Below the pieces are notes generated by a model that was not told the DNA's origin, searched no databases, and saw only the letters and a program-made list of their open reading frames with translations. From NCBI GenBank assembly GCA_028281795.1, contig JANQJE010000061.1, forward strand, positions 1-39,698: a stretch of 39,698 bases of DNA, read 5' to 3'. Positions 26,897-36,279 of the stretch are shown here, one piece after another. How positions within the stretch are numbered: the first letter of the stretch is position 1; every line of letters begins with the position of its first letter. Source of the stretch: Cohaesibacteraceae bacterium. Its GTDB lineage: Bacteria > Pseudomonadota > Alphaproteobacteria > Rhizobiales > MH13. Position numbers and translations under genes: made by a program.

Positions 26897-27610
26897 CTAG
26901 TGCATGTTCGACCCTGTCGGTTCCGTAGCGATGCGGCCTTGAGCGCGGAGGTGCGTCATGAAGCCACCGTCATGCTCGGCAACGATCTGTGTGAAATGGG
27001 GCGCCAGACGCGCCTCGAAGAAGCTCAGCGGCGGGCTGACCATCCGATGGGTTCCGCCGTAGTCCGTGTAAGCCCAGTTTGGATCGTCGAGCGCGGCCTG
27101 GGTCACACGAAACCCCGTCGCTTTGGCAAACTCGGAGCTGTTGAAGGTCAGCAAATCGCCAGGAAGCAGGATCTCGAAATAGAGCGATCCGCCCGGACGG
27201 GTCCAAGCGACCGCTCGATCGAGCAATTTGCCAATTCTCGGAATGCTGCCGAGATAGCAGTAAGCGGCCCAGAAGCAGGTGACGAGGTCAAAACCAGAGT
27301 CCGGTAGATCGGCGGACAGCACATCCGCAATCAGAAAGTCCGCCTCGGGATTGCGGGACCTGGCGCGTTCGATCTGCGCGGCACTGAGATCAACGCCAGT
27401 CTTCAGGACTTGCCGATCGATCTGCGCAAAATGCCAGCCTTGACCACAGAACAAGTCAAGCCAATGGGCCGGATTGTCGGAATTCGATCCTAGGAGAGTA
27501 TTGATGATCTGGACGTTGAGATTGTGCTTTCTTGCCCAAGGATTAAGGTAGTAAGCCTCATATGCGTCTGCATAGCGCTCGTCGTATTGCGAGGCAACGA
27601 CGTAATCCAT
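26897..27610 (-). CDS. Class I SAM-dependent methyltransferase
   Basis: 'WLDLFCGQGWHFAQIDRQVLKTGVDLSAAQIERAR...DLVTCFWAAYCYL...RPGGSLYFEIL'. Confidence 0.8.
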   Translation of the reverse strand: MDYVVASQYDERYADAYEAYYLNPWARKHNLNVQIINTLLGSNSDNPAHWLDLFCGQGWHFAQIDRQVLKTGVDLSAAQIERARSRNPEADFLIADVLSADLPDSGFDLVTCFWAAYCYLGSIPRIGKLLDRAVAWTRPGGSLYFEILLPGDLLTFNSSEFAKATGFRVTQAALDDPNWAYTDYGGTHRMVSPPLSFFEARLAPHFTQIVAEHDGGFMTHLRAQGRIATEPTGSNMH

Positions 27611-28069
27611 CAGGCAAATTCCCCTTAGCAAACCAAGTCTCGTCGCCTTGATTTGATTCGAATCGGAATCATCAATGAGTAATTAGAAGCGTATAGGCAA
27701 AAGCTCCCTGCGATATGGATCACATTCTCTCATTTTTTACTATAATTGTAAACTGTGGCCGAATAATGAAGCGCAATGGATCGTAGCTCTAGTGAGCGCA
27801 ATTTGGAGTCTGCCAAGTTGGAAGCGCCGCGCGCGGCCCTTGCCTTATGGCGTATCCCCGATCTGCGTCATCGGGATTTCCAACGGAGTGAGTGATCACA
27901 ACACCTGCAACACCGCGCTCACCGTTCGGCGCCCCGTCGCCACCTGAACCGTCGTCTTTCTCCCAGCCATCGGACCGCCTGTGATCGCAATCGCCGTTTC
28001 AGACGAATAGCGGCGGTTGCTGCAGTCATGTGCGACAAATGTCCATCGACGGCACTTCAAACGGTCCCG

Positions 28070-28192
28070 GTTCTGCACTCGAACTTCGCAGCGGCAATGG
28101 TCCCAGGGTATCGGTGGGATATTCGGCAAAGCCTCACGGAGAAATCACCACTTTCACCAGATAGTTAGACGAAAAACGGCGGCCCTCTTCTG
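28070..28192. repeat. Dispersed repeat copy B
   Basis: Direct-orientation imperfect copy of 24165-24295. Confidence 0.7.
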
Positions 28193-28238
28193 CCGCCGCC
28201 GGCCAACCCGGCGCGCCGGCTGCGGAAAAGGCCCGGCA

Positions 28239-29348
28239 TCACGCCGCCAGATGGACCTGGTCCTGGGGAACACCGATCGTGAGCGTGTATACGGGCGTGT
28301 CCGTTATACGTTCGAGACCGATCGCGTCGCGAATGCGACTGTGGCTGAGGGCTGCGGTCGGACAGGCCGTTAGGCCCGCCTGGGTGGCCGCAAGCATGAT
28401 GTTCTGGCCGATGTGGCCGGCTTCTATCAGGACAACGCGATAGGCATTGCCATCGTGGTACTTCCACATTGTCCGCTCGAGCGAGGCGCAGAGGACGATC
28501 GCACAGGACATGGTTTCGGCCCAGTCTTGTCCTGCTACCAAGTCGGACAGTTCGATCTCTGCCTCTCTGACAAGGCCTATGCTGTGCTCGACCGCCGAGT
28601 AATGATAGATGCCCGGCGCAAGCCCGTCGACACGTTTGACGAACAGGTAGGCTTCGAAAGGGTTGCGGGCACCGCCGGACGGCGTCATGCCAAGCGGCAG
28701 CTTGCCGACGCAGTTGGAAGTCCAGCCGGTGATGCCGAGCCCCGCATAGAGGCAGTCGGCAATGGCATCCTGGCCGACAAAGGCGGCTTCGTCGCATTCC
28801 CGGACGGTGCGGCGGCGCGCCATGACGTCAGTCAGTGCGTTGTCATCACGTGCCTGATCTTTCAGCGGAATCACCGGATCGAACCGGCCCCGGTTTGGCA
28901 AATGAAGCGCCGGAGACTGGACCTGCTTTGATTTGGCCACCTGCAGCTGTTCTGCGTCCTCAAGCGGCACGAAGTCGGCATCCTGCAAGCAAAAATGCAG
29001 CATGGCCGCGGGAACGCCCCAGTTCCAGGCGGACAGAAACTCCTCTTCGCGCCTGGCAGTTTCGCTGCCGCGTTCGACCAGAAGCGTGGCATTGACGAGG
29101 GCGTTGAGCGCATCGGCGGTCACGCCTTGGAAAGCGCGGATAATCTCATCGATGCGCTGCCAATCCTGCAGTCTCGACAGGAACTCAACCAGATCGGTGG
29201 AACAAGTGGTCACCTGGCGGGTCAAAAAGTTGCAGGCAAGCATTTCGCCTTGATCCCAGCTCAAGACGATCGAACGGGAAGCCCGCAAAACGCGGTCTTG
29301 TCGGGCGGCCGAGCGCCGCCGCGATGGGTCACGACGGCGCATCGGCAT
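28239..29348 (-). CDS. SagB-type (nitroreductase-fold) dehydrogenase
   Basis: 'RRTVRECDEAAF...GLGITG...LPLGMTPSGGARNPFEAYLFVKRVDGLAPGIYHYSAVEHSIGLV...EAGHIGQNIMLAATQAGLTACPTAALSHSRIRDAIGL'. Confidence 0.85.
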   Translation of the reverse strand: MPMRRRDPSRRRSAARQDRVLRASRSIVLSWDQGEMLACNFLTRQVTTCSTDLVEFLSRLQDWQRIDEIIRAFQGVTADALNALVNATLLVERGSETARREEEFLSAWNWGVPAAMLHFCLQDADFVPLEDAEQLQVAKSKQVQSPALHLPNRGRFDPVIPLKDQARDDNALTDVMARRRTVRECDEAAFVGQDAIADCLYAGLGITGWTSNCVGKLPLGMTPSGGARNPFEAYLFVKRVDGLAPGIYHYSAVEHSIGLVREAEIELSDLVAGQDWAETMSCAIVLCASLERTMWKYHDGNAYRVVLIEAGHIGQNIMLAATQAGLTACPTAALSHSRIRDAIGLERITDTPVYTLTIGVPQDQVHLAA

Positions 29349-29434
29349 CAAACCTTGTTGTAGTACATGCCAGGACGGACATAGGCCGTCGATTTGGCGG
29401 GCTTCACGGCGACGTTGAGCGTTTTCTTGGACAT
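29348..29434 (-). CDS. 28-aa candidate RiPP precursor peptide
   Basis: MSKKTLNVAVKPAKSTAYVRPGMYYNKV*, AAGGAGAG ribosome-binding site upstream, TGATG stop/start overlap with the SagB-like gene; below the ORF-track size cutoff. Confidence 0.6.
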   Translation of the reverse strand: MSKKTLNVAVKPAKSTAYVRPGMYYNKV

Positions 29435-29608
29435 GGTCAGTCTCTCCTTACACGTGGCGCTTAATTGCGACACACTTGAAGGTTAGAAACCGTAACCTAT
29501 TGATTCAACAACTATTTTAGAAACAAATGATACTTCCTCCGAACAACATTCCGCTAGGGAATTGATGAGGTCACGTACTGCTAGAGGACGGTCGATCCTA
29601 CTGCTGGG

Positions 29609-30379
29609 TCAAATCGGGTTTTCGTCCAAGAATTGCCGCACGTCATCCCCGATGAAGGCGGCATCGCGCGGATAGGCACGCGCCATCCTGACGGCGTTGC
29701 GAAGCGATAGATCCAACGGTGCGCGCTTCAGCGCGGCATCTACGACCACCGGACCGCGCTCGGTGGCGATGGAGGCCTTGCCAGGCAGAATGTCATTGTC
29801 ACTCTCGAGCCAGCGGAACAGGACCATCGAAGGCTCGTAATCTGGAACCATGTTCACTGCGGTGAAATAGAGCCATTTGTGGCGCTCGACGATGATGCCG
29901 CCATGCCGGGAGCGAAAAAATGCGCCGTTCGAGTACCGGTATTTGGAATACCCTTGGAGACGTACAAATCCAAGATTGTCGCCGAGATACCGGACGATCA
30001 CGACACCGCACATGATCTGGCTTTGGCTCGACATGAGTTGAGTGAAAAGAAAGTAGATGCCAGTCGGGAACCGCGGAGCTGGAAGGCTGGTCAAATTTCG
30101 GAGCGCTTCCTCGAATACCGAGGGGATGTTGGCATTGGCACGGAAGCCAACCTGGAACAGATCGACCTCAGCTATCCGGAAAAAGCCGGCAATCGTCTTG
30201 GCTGTGCCCTCGGTCGGCAGGTTCTCCGCAGCCAGATACCTGTCGAACTGGGATCGCGATATCCGCATCGCTCTGCAGATATAGGCAATCGAACGCCCGT
30301 CATTTTCGCACAGGCGACGCAGATTATCCGCAACCACTTCTTTAAGGGTTAGATTTGTGCGCTCCCCAAACCGCCGCAT
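29609..30379 (-). CDS. XRE-like HTH regulator
   Basis: 'LKEVVADNLRRLCENDGRSIAYICRAMRISRSQFDRYLAAENLPTEGTAKTIAGFFRI' plus ligand/sensor-like C-terminal region. Confidence 0.7.
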   Translation of the reverse strand: MRRFGERTNLTLKEVVADNLRRLCENDGRSIAYICRAMRISRSQFDRYLAAENLPTEGTAKTIAGFFRIAEVDLFQVGFRANANIPSVFEEALRNLTSLPAPRFPTGIYFLFTQLMSSQSQIMCGVVIVRYLGDNLGFVRLQGYSKYRYSNGAFFRSRHGGIIVERHKWLYFTAVNMVPDYEPSMVLFRWLESDNDILPGKASIATERGPVVVDAALKRAPLDLSLRNAVRMARAYPRDAAFIGDDVRQFLDENPI

Positions 30380-30899
30380 TGTTATTCTCCGGTCCCGTTA
30401 ATCGGGCGACAGTAGAGTTCTGCCAAACGCCATTCAACTCCTGCCAGAATGCCTCCCCGGTTCGAACGTATCGGACATGGCAAGGCTGCAACATCGACCA
30501 CCGAAGGCAAAGCGACCGTCGTCTGAAGACCAAATCGGTGACGGATTCCAGCGCCGAGTTGCAAATCCCTTCGCACAAAAAACTGTATGAATTCCTAAAT
30601 ATATATCCCCAATCATGGGAATTTCTCAGCCCAATAATTTGCTATATACGACTCAAAGTTTCTCCAATTATGACTCTATTCAACCATTGTGATTTTTTTA
30701 GATTTCATTAAATCTCCAAATTATGCCTTGAAATGAGAATTATTAAGCATTCTTCATTTAATAATTTGAAAATCTGATTTTATTCTATAATTTACATTGA
30801 TCGATGAGTGCTAATCTACCCGATCTTAGTGTATTCCGTCGAGCGCGGATCAAGCAAAGAATGCGTGCGAAATATCGATAACGCGCATTGAGGGATTTC

Positions 30900-31346
30900 A
30901 TGGGCACTGTTGAGATCAACGAACAAAGGGCTAGCGAAGTTCATCTGACACAGATGACCGCGGATGTCGTTTCTGCCTATGTTGGCGGCAATCCAGTGCA
31001 GGCTTCCGATCTATCGAAGCTCATCGCGGATGTACATCAGGCCCTGATGAAGCTCGATGGCGCGGCGGTGGTGCAGGAGGCCAAGAAACCCGAGCCGGCA
31101 GTAAATCCCAAGCGGTCAATAAAGCCAGATCAGATCATCTGCCTGGAGTGCGGACTGGCGTTCAAGTCTCTCAAACGCCACATCGGGTCTAAACATGGCC
31201 TGACGCCCGCGGAGTATCGGGAAAAGTGGGGCTTGCCAGCAGACTATCCGATGGTGGCTCCCGAGTATTCCACACAGCGCTCCGAGCTTGCGCGTGATAT
31301 GGGCCTTGGACGCAAACCTGGTCAAAAGCCGCGCAAGAAAAAGTAG
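30900..31346 (+). CDS. MucR/Ros family transcriptional regulator
   Basis: 'ICLECGLAFKSLKRHIGSKHGLTPAEYREKWGLPADYPMVAPEYSTQRSELARDMGLGRK'. Confidence 0.95.
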   Translation: MGTVEINEQRASEVHLTQMTADVVSAYVGGNPVQASDLSKLIADVHQALMKLDGAAVVQEAKKPEPAVNPKRSIKPDQIICLECGLAFKSLKRHIGSKHGLTPAEYREKWGLPADYPMVAPEYSTQRSELARDMGLGRKPGQKPRKKK

Positions 31347-31503
31347 CAGACCTCGAATAACGGCAGCACTGCCGACGCTTCAAAGATCGACCGTGGTCTG
31401 CTGCGGAAGATCCGGGGCGGATTGGCTACGGGCTGGTGCGGTCCCTGCGACATCGGCCGACTATGCTTGCCGCAAACCGGCATAGCACCCATACTTCATT
31501 GCT

Positions 31504-32451
31504 ATGCTGACGCGCGCCGACACCTCCGTTTCGCTCGATTTCGGGCCCAATCGGGCACCGCTGATCGCGCTGCGCGACGCCGGTGCGGATGGTGTGCTGG
31601 CCATCATCACCGGTACCGAAGGCCCCTCTTATCGCCCGGTTGGCGCGGTCATGGCATTGATGGCCGATGATGTACGTGTCGGATCGTTGTCATCGGGCTG
31701 CGTCGAGTCCGACATTGCCCTTCATGCGGCCGAAACGCTGGAGACCGGATCGCCCAAGACCGTGCTCTACGGACGCGGTTCACCCTATATCGACATTCAA
31801 TTGCCCTGCGGCGGCGGGCTGGAAATCCTGCTTGTGCCACGCCCGGAACGGCCGGCGATCGCGGCGCTGATCGACACATTGGACGGCAGGCAACCGGCAA
31901 CATTGGCAATCGATGGGCAGAACGGCCAGTTTGCTGTGTTTGAAGACGCACCGACCGGTGCAGCGCAGTTCGCGGTGCGGTTCGAACCCGAACTGCAGTT
32001 CTTCATCTTCGGCAAGGGCCCCGAAGCGAGCACATTTGCGGCGCTCGTTCAGTCTGCCGGCTATCCGAACCTGCTGCTGTCGCCCGACCAGGAGACGCTG
32101 GATGCAGGCCATGCGGCGGGCTGCGCCACCCGCCACCTGGTGTCCAAGACAATGCCCGCCGACATCGCGCCCGATGCCTGGTCGTCGGTGGTGCTGTTCT
32201 TCCACGATCATGACTGGGAGCCGCCGATCCTCAAGGCGGCGCTCCAAACCGATGCCTTCTATATCGGCGCGCAGGGAAGCCAGCGTGCGCGTGATGTGCG
32301 CTTTCTGGAACTGGAAGCGATGGGCGTTGATCGGGCAGGACGCGAACGGCTGCGCGGCCCGATCGGGCTTGTTCCTTCGGCGCGCGACGCACGCACCCTC
32401 GCCGTCTCGGTGCTCGCCGAAGTGCTGGCTGTCGCCAAAGCCGACCCATGA
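31504..32451 (+). CDS. XdhC/CoxI family protein
   Basis: 'GTEGPSYRPVGAVMALMADDVRVGSLSSGCVESDIALHA...LPCGGGLEILLVP...FYIGAQGSQRARDVR'. Confidence 0.9.
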   Translation: MLTRADTSVSLDFGPNRAPLIALRDAGADGVLAIITGTEGPSYRPVGAVMALMADDVRVGSLSSGCVESDIALHAAETLETGSPKTVLYGRGSPYIDIQLPCGGGLEILLVPRPERPAIAALIDTLDGRQPATLAIDGQNGQFAVFEDAPTGAAQFAVRFEPELQFFIFGKGPEASTFAALVQSAGYPNLLLSPDQETLDAGHAAGCATRHLVSKTMPADIAPDAWSSVVLFFHDHDWEPPILKAALQTDAFYIGAQGSQRARDVRFLELEAMGVDRAGRERLRGPIGLVPSARDARTLAVSVLAEVLAVAKADP

Positions 32452-33041
32452 GAACCTGCGGGCTGGTGCTGGCGGCCGGCCGATCGGAACGGTTCGGTTC
32501 AGCCGACAAGCTTCTGGCACCGCTGAACGGGCGGCCGCTCGCAGCCCACAGCGCCAAGGCCATGCGCGCGGTTCAACTCGATCATAGGCTTGTGGTGGTC
32601 ACCAATCCGGCGGTGGCGGCGCTGTTTGGCGGGTTTGAGGTGCTGGAGATGGAACAAGAGGATGCACCCCAATCCGCAAGCCTTGCGCTCGGCGCCCGAC
32701 AGGCGATGGCGCGGGGTGCGGACCGGCTTCTGATCGCGCTGGCCGACATGCCGCTGGTCGATGCGGATCTGCTGACGACCGTTCTGCATCATGCAACCAA
32801 ACCACAACCCTCCGCCGCAACCGATGGGGCACGCGCCATGCCGCCGGCCTGTTTTCCCGCGTCCTGGTTCACCGCTTTGACGGAGATTTCCGGCGACCGA
32901 GGCGCCAGCAGTCTTTTGCGTGAACTGCCGCCGTCCGCCCTGGTACCAGCACCGGATGGTATGCTCGCTGATGTCGACACACCTGACGATCTCGAAACGC
33001 TGCAACGAGCGGTCAGTGAAAGTCCCGCGACTTGGGAATGA
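32448..33041 (+). CDS. MobA-like nucleotidyltransferase (MocA-type)
   Basis: 'LVLAAGRSERFGSADKLLAPLNGRPL...ALADMPLVDADLL...GDRGASSLL...DVDTPDDL'; ATGA overlap with XdhC gene. Confidence 0.9.
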   Translation: MRTCGLVLAAGRSERFGSADKLLAPLNGRPLAAHSAKAMRAVQLDHRLVVVTNPAVAALFGGFEVLEMEQEDAPQSASLALGARQAMARGADRLLIALADMPLVDADLLTTVLHHATKPQPSAATDGARAMPPACFPASWFTALTEISGDRGASSLLRELPPSALVPAPDGMLADVDTPDDLETLQRAVSESPATWE

Positions 33042-36000
33042 TGCGGACGTTGCGCGGATGACGGCCATGGCCGCGCGGCGTCTGCGGGCGCGCCACCTCG
33101 TCGGCTGGTGATAGGGCCAGCTCTGGCGTGTCGAGATCCGACAGGTGGTCCAGCGCCCGCGTGCGGTCCTCGATCGACGTGACCATCAGATGCACGACGT
33201 CTTCCTTGCTCTTCTGCACGAAGCCATGCACCAGCGCCAGCTTAGCGCCCATGATCTGGCGGCGGAAGCGCTCGAACTTGCGCGCCCAGATGACGGCGTT
33301 GACGATGCCGGTCTCGTCCTCAAGCGTCATGAAGATGGCATTGCCCTTGCCGGGCCGCTGCCGAATGAGAACCACGCCCGCCACTTTGGCGCGGGCGCCA
33401 TCGGGCTTTTCAGCGACCTGCTGACAAGTGAGGACGCGCTCTGCATCAAACGCCGACCTGAGCAATGCCATGGGATGGCTCTTCAATGACAGGCGTATGG
33501 TCTGATAATCAGCCACCACATGCTCGCCGAGGGTCATGGCCGGCAATGCGGCGTCGGGCTCATCGCCGAGTTCGCGGCGACGGGCGGCCTCAAACAGCGG
33601 CAAAGGCACATCGTCCGGCAGGCGGCGCACCGCCCACAGCGCTTCGCGACGGTCCAACCCGATCGACCGGAAGGCGTCGGCATCGGCCAAAAGCTTCAAC
33701 GCGCGCTTTTGCAACGCCACGCACTGCCACAGGGCCTCGATAGACCCAAAGCCCGACCCGCGTTCAGCGGTGAGTTGCCCCGCCCATTCCTCCTGAAAGC
33801 CATCGACCTGGCGAAGGCCCAGCCGCAACGCCAGCTTGCCATCGTCGGCCCATTCGATCGTGTTGTCCCAATGGCTGTGATTGATGTCGACGGCGCGGAC
33901 CTCGACGCCATTTTCATGCGCATCGCGCACGATCTGGGCCGGCGCGTAAAACCCCATCGGCTGGGCGTTGAGCAGCCCGCAGGCGAACACCGCCGGCTCG
34001 TGATGCTTGATCCAGGACGAGATATAGACCAGCTTGGCGAACGAGGCGGCATGGCTTTCGGGAAAGCCATATTCGCCGAACCCCTTGATCTGGTTGAAAC
34101 AGCGCTGCGCGAACTCGCGCTCATAGCCGCGCTGCACCATGCGCTCGACCATCATGGCTTCGAAATTATGGATCGTGCCGACATTGCGGAAGGTGGCCAT
34201 GGCGCGACGCAGGCCATTGGCTTCGTCATCGGAGAATTCAGCGGCGACCATAGCGATCTTCATCGCCTGTTCCTGAAACAGCGGCACGCCCTTGGTCCGT
34301 TCGAGCACCTTGCGCAGTTCGTCCGGATCGTGCGGCGGCTTGGGAGACGGAAAGACGACCTTTTCCTCGCCATTGCGACGGCGCAGATAAGGGTGGACCA
34401 TGTCGCCCTGGATCGGGCCGGGCCGCACGATCGCCACCTGAATGACGAGGTCGTAGAACGCCTTCGGCTTCAGGCGCGGCAGCATGTTGATCTGCGCCCG
34501 GCTTTCCACCTGAAAGACACCGATGGATTCGCCCCGCTGCAGCATTGCGTAAACGTCTGGATCGTCCGGCGGGAAATCGGCCAGGCCAAGATCAATGCCG
34601 CAATGATCGCCCATCAGATCGATGCATTTGCGGATGCAGGTCAGCATGCCAAGGCCGAGCACATCGACCTTCATCAGCCGGAGCGCGTCGATGTCGTCCT
34701 TGTCCCATTCGATGAAGGTACGGTCATCCATCGCCGCATTACCGATCGGCACGATGTCGTCGAGCCGGTCGCGGGTGAGCACGAAGCCACCGACATGCTG
34801 GGACAGATGACGTGGAAAGCCCAGAAGCTGCGTTGCCAGATCGACGGCGCGGGCGATGACCGGATTGTCGGGATCGAGACCGGCCTGTTTGACCTGCGAG
34901 CCGGGGATTTCACTGCCCCAACTGCCCCACACGGTACCGGCGAACCGTGCCGTGACATCCTCGGTCAGCCCGAACACCTTGCCCACCTCGCGGATGGCGC
35001 TGCGTGGCCGGTAGCTGATGACAGTCGCGGCGATGCCGGCTCGCTCGCGCCCATAACGCTCATAAATATGCTGGATGATCTCCTCGCGCCGCTCATGCTC
35101 GAAATCGACATCGATGTCGGGCGGCTCCTTGCGTTCGGACGAGATGAAGCGGGCGAACAGGAGATCGTGTTCGGCTGGATCGACCGCGGTGATGCCGAGC
35201 ACATAGCAGACCGCCGAATTGGCGGCCGAGCCGCGCCCCTGGCACAAAATCCCCCTGTCCTCGGAGACGCGCACGATGTCATAGATGGTCAGGAAGTATT
35301 GCGCGTAGTCGAGTTCGGCGATCAGCGCGAGTTCCTTGCGCAGCAGCGTTTCCACCTTCTCGGGCAGGCCTTCGGGATAGCGCCAGGCGGTGCGGCGCCA
35401 GGTCAGTTCCTCAAGCCAACCCTGCGGTGTCTTGCCGGGCGGGATCGGTTCTTCGGGATATTGGTATTGGAGCTGGTCGAGCGAGAAATCGATGCGCGCA
35501 AGCAGGTTACCGGTTTCGGCAACCGCTTCGGGCGCATCACGAAACAGCCGCGCCATTTCATCGGGCGGTTTGAGATGGCGTTCGGCGTTGACCTGCAGAA
35601 GAGTGCCGGCATTGTCCAAGGTGCGGCCTTCGCGGATGCAGGTGACGACATCCTGCAACGGACGCTGGGCGGGATCGTGATAAAGCGCGTCGCTGATCGC
35701 GATCAGCGGCACACCGTTTTGTGCGGCGCAGGTCTTCAGATGTGCCAGCCGCCGGCGATCACGCCCACTATGGATCATCGATGCGGCAAGCCAGACGGCG
35801 CCCGGCATTCGGGCGTCAAGCTGTGACAGGACCGCGCCGGTCGCCTCCAAATCCTCATCGGGCATGACGATCAGCAGAAGATCGCGACCACGCATCAGAA
35901 GATCACTGAGATAGATATCGCACGCGCCCTTTTCAGTGCGGCGCTTGCCGTCGGTCAAAAGCCGGCACAGGCGGCCCCAGCCGTCGCGGTTTTCCGGATA

Positions 36001-36279
36001 GGCGATGATGTCCGGCGTGCCGTCGGCGAAGACGAGCCGCGCGCCGACGACATATTTGAGCGGCAGGATGGCGTCCTTGCCATGTTCTTTTTTGTAGGCC
36101 TCGCACGCATCGGTGTAAGCGCGGTAGCCGCGTACCACGCCAGCGACGGTGTTGCGGTCGGCGATGCCGATGCCGGCATAGCCCAGTTCGATGGCCCGCA
36201 TGACGAAATCGCCCGGATGCGAGGCGCCGCGCAGAAAGGAGAAATTGCTCGTCACGGCGAATTCGGCGTAGCCGGTCAT
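33013..36279 (-). CDS. dnaE2: Error-prone DNA polymerase DnaE2
   Basis: 'YAEFAVTSNFSFLRGASHP', 'PPDIDVDFEHERREEIIQHIYERYGRERAGIAATVISYRPRSA', location downstream of imuA-imuB. Confidence 0.97.
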   Translation of the reverse strand: MTGYAEFAVTSNFSFLRGASHPGDFVMRAIELGYAGIGIADRNTVAGVVRGYRAYTDACEAYKKEHGKDAILPLKYVVGARLVFADGTPDIIAYPENRDGWGRLCRLLTDGKRRTEKGACDIYLSDLLMRGRDLLLIVMPDEDLEATGAVLSQLDARMPGAVWLAASMIHSGRDRRRLAHLKTCAAQNGVPLIAISDALYHDPAQRPLQDVVTCIREGRTLDNAGTLLQVNAERHLKPPDEMARLFRDAPEAVAETGNLLARIDFSLDQLQYQYPEEPIPPGKTPQGWLEELTWRRTAWRYPEGLPEKVETLLRKELALIAELDYAQYFLTIYDIVRVSEDRGILCQGRGSAANSAVCYVLGITAVDPAEHDLLFARFISSERKEPPDIDVDFEHERREEIIQHIYERYGRERAGIAATVISYRPRSAIREVGKVFGLTEDVTARFAGTVWGSWGSEIPGSQVKQAGLDPDNPVIARAVDLATQLLGFPRHLSQHVGGFVLTRDRLDDIVPIGNAAMDDRTFIEWDKDDIDALRLMKVDVLGLGMLTCIRKCIDLMGDHCGIDLGLADFPPDDPDVYAMLQRGESIGVFQVESRAQINMLPRLKPKAFYDLVIQVAIVRPGPIQGDMVHPYLRRRNGEEKVVFPSPKPPHDPDELRKVLERTKGVPLFQEQAMKIAMVAAEFSDDEANGLRRAMATFRNVGTIHNFEAMMVERMVQRGYEREFAQRCFNQIKGFGEYGFPESHAASFAKLVYISSWIKHHEPAVFACGLLNAQPMGFYAPAQIVRDAHENGVEVRAVDINHSHWDNTIEWADDGKLALRLGLRQVDGFQEEWAGQLTAERGSGFGSIEALWQCVALQKRALKLLADADAFRSIGLDRREALWAVRRLPDDVPLPLFEAARRRELGDEPDAALPAMTLGEHVVADYQTIRLSLKSHPMALLRSAFDAERVLTCQQVAEKPDGARAKVAGVVLIRQRPGKGNAIFMTLEDETGIVNAVIWARKFERFRRQIMGAKLALVHGFVQKSKEDVVHLMVTSIEDRTRALDHLSDLDTPELALSPADEVARPQTPRGHGRHPRNVRIIPKSRDFH

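Noticed and set aside
27896-28129. 77-aa minus-strand ORF in the gap between SagB and the methyltransferase
   Set aside because: Runs across repeat copy B and shows no family motif; treated as remnant DNA, not a gene.
33520-35826. 768-aa plus-strand ORF
   Set aside because: Lies antisense within dnaE2, which has clear family motifs; a high-GC shadow ORF without recognisable domains.
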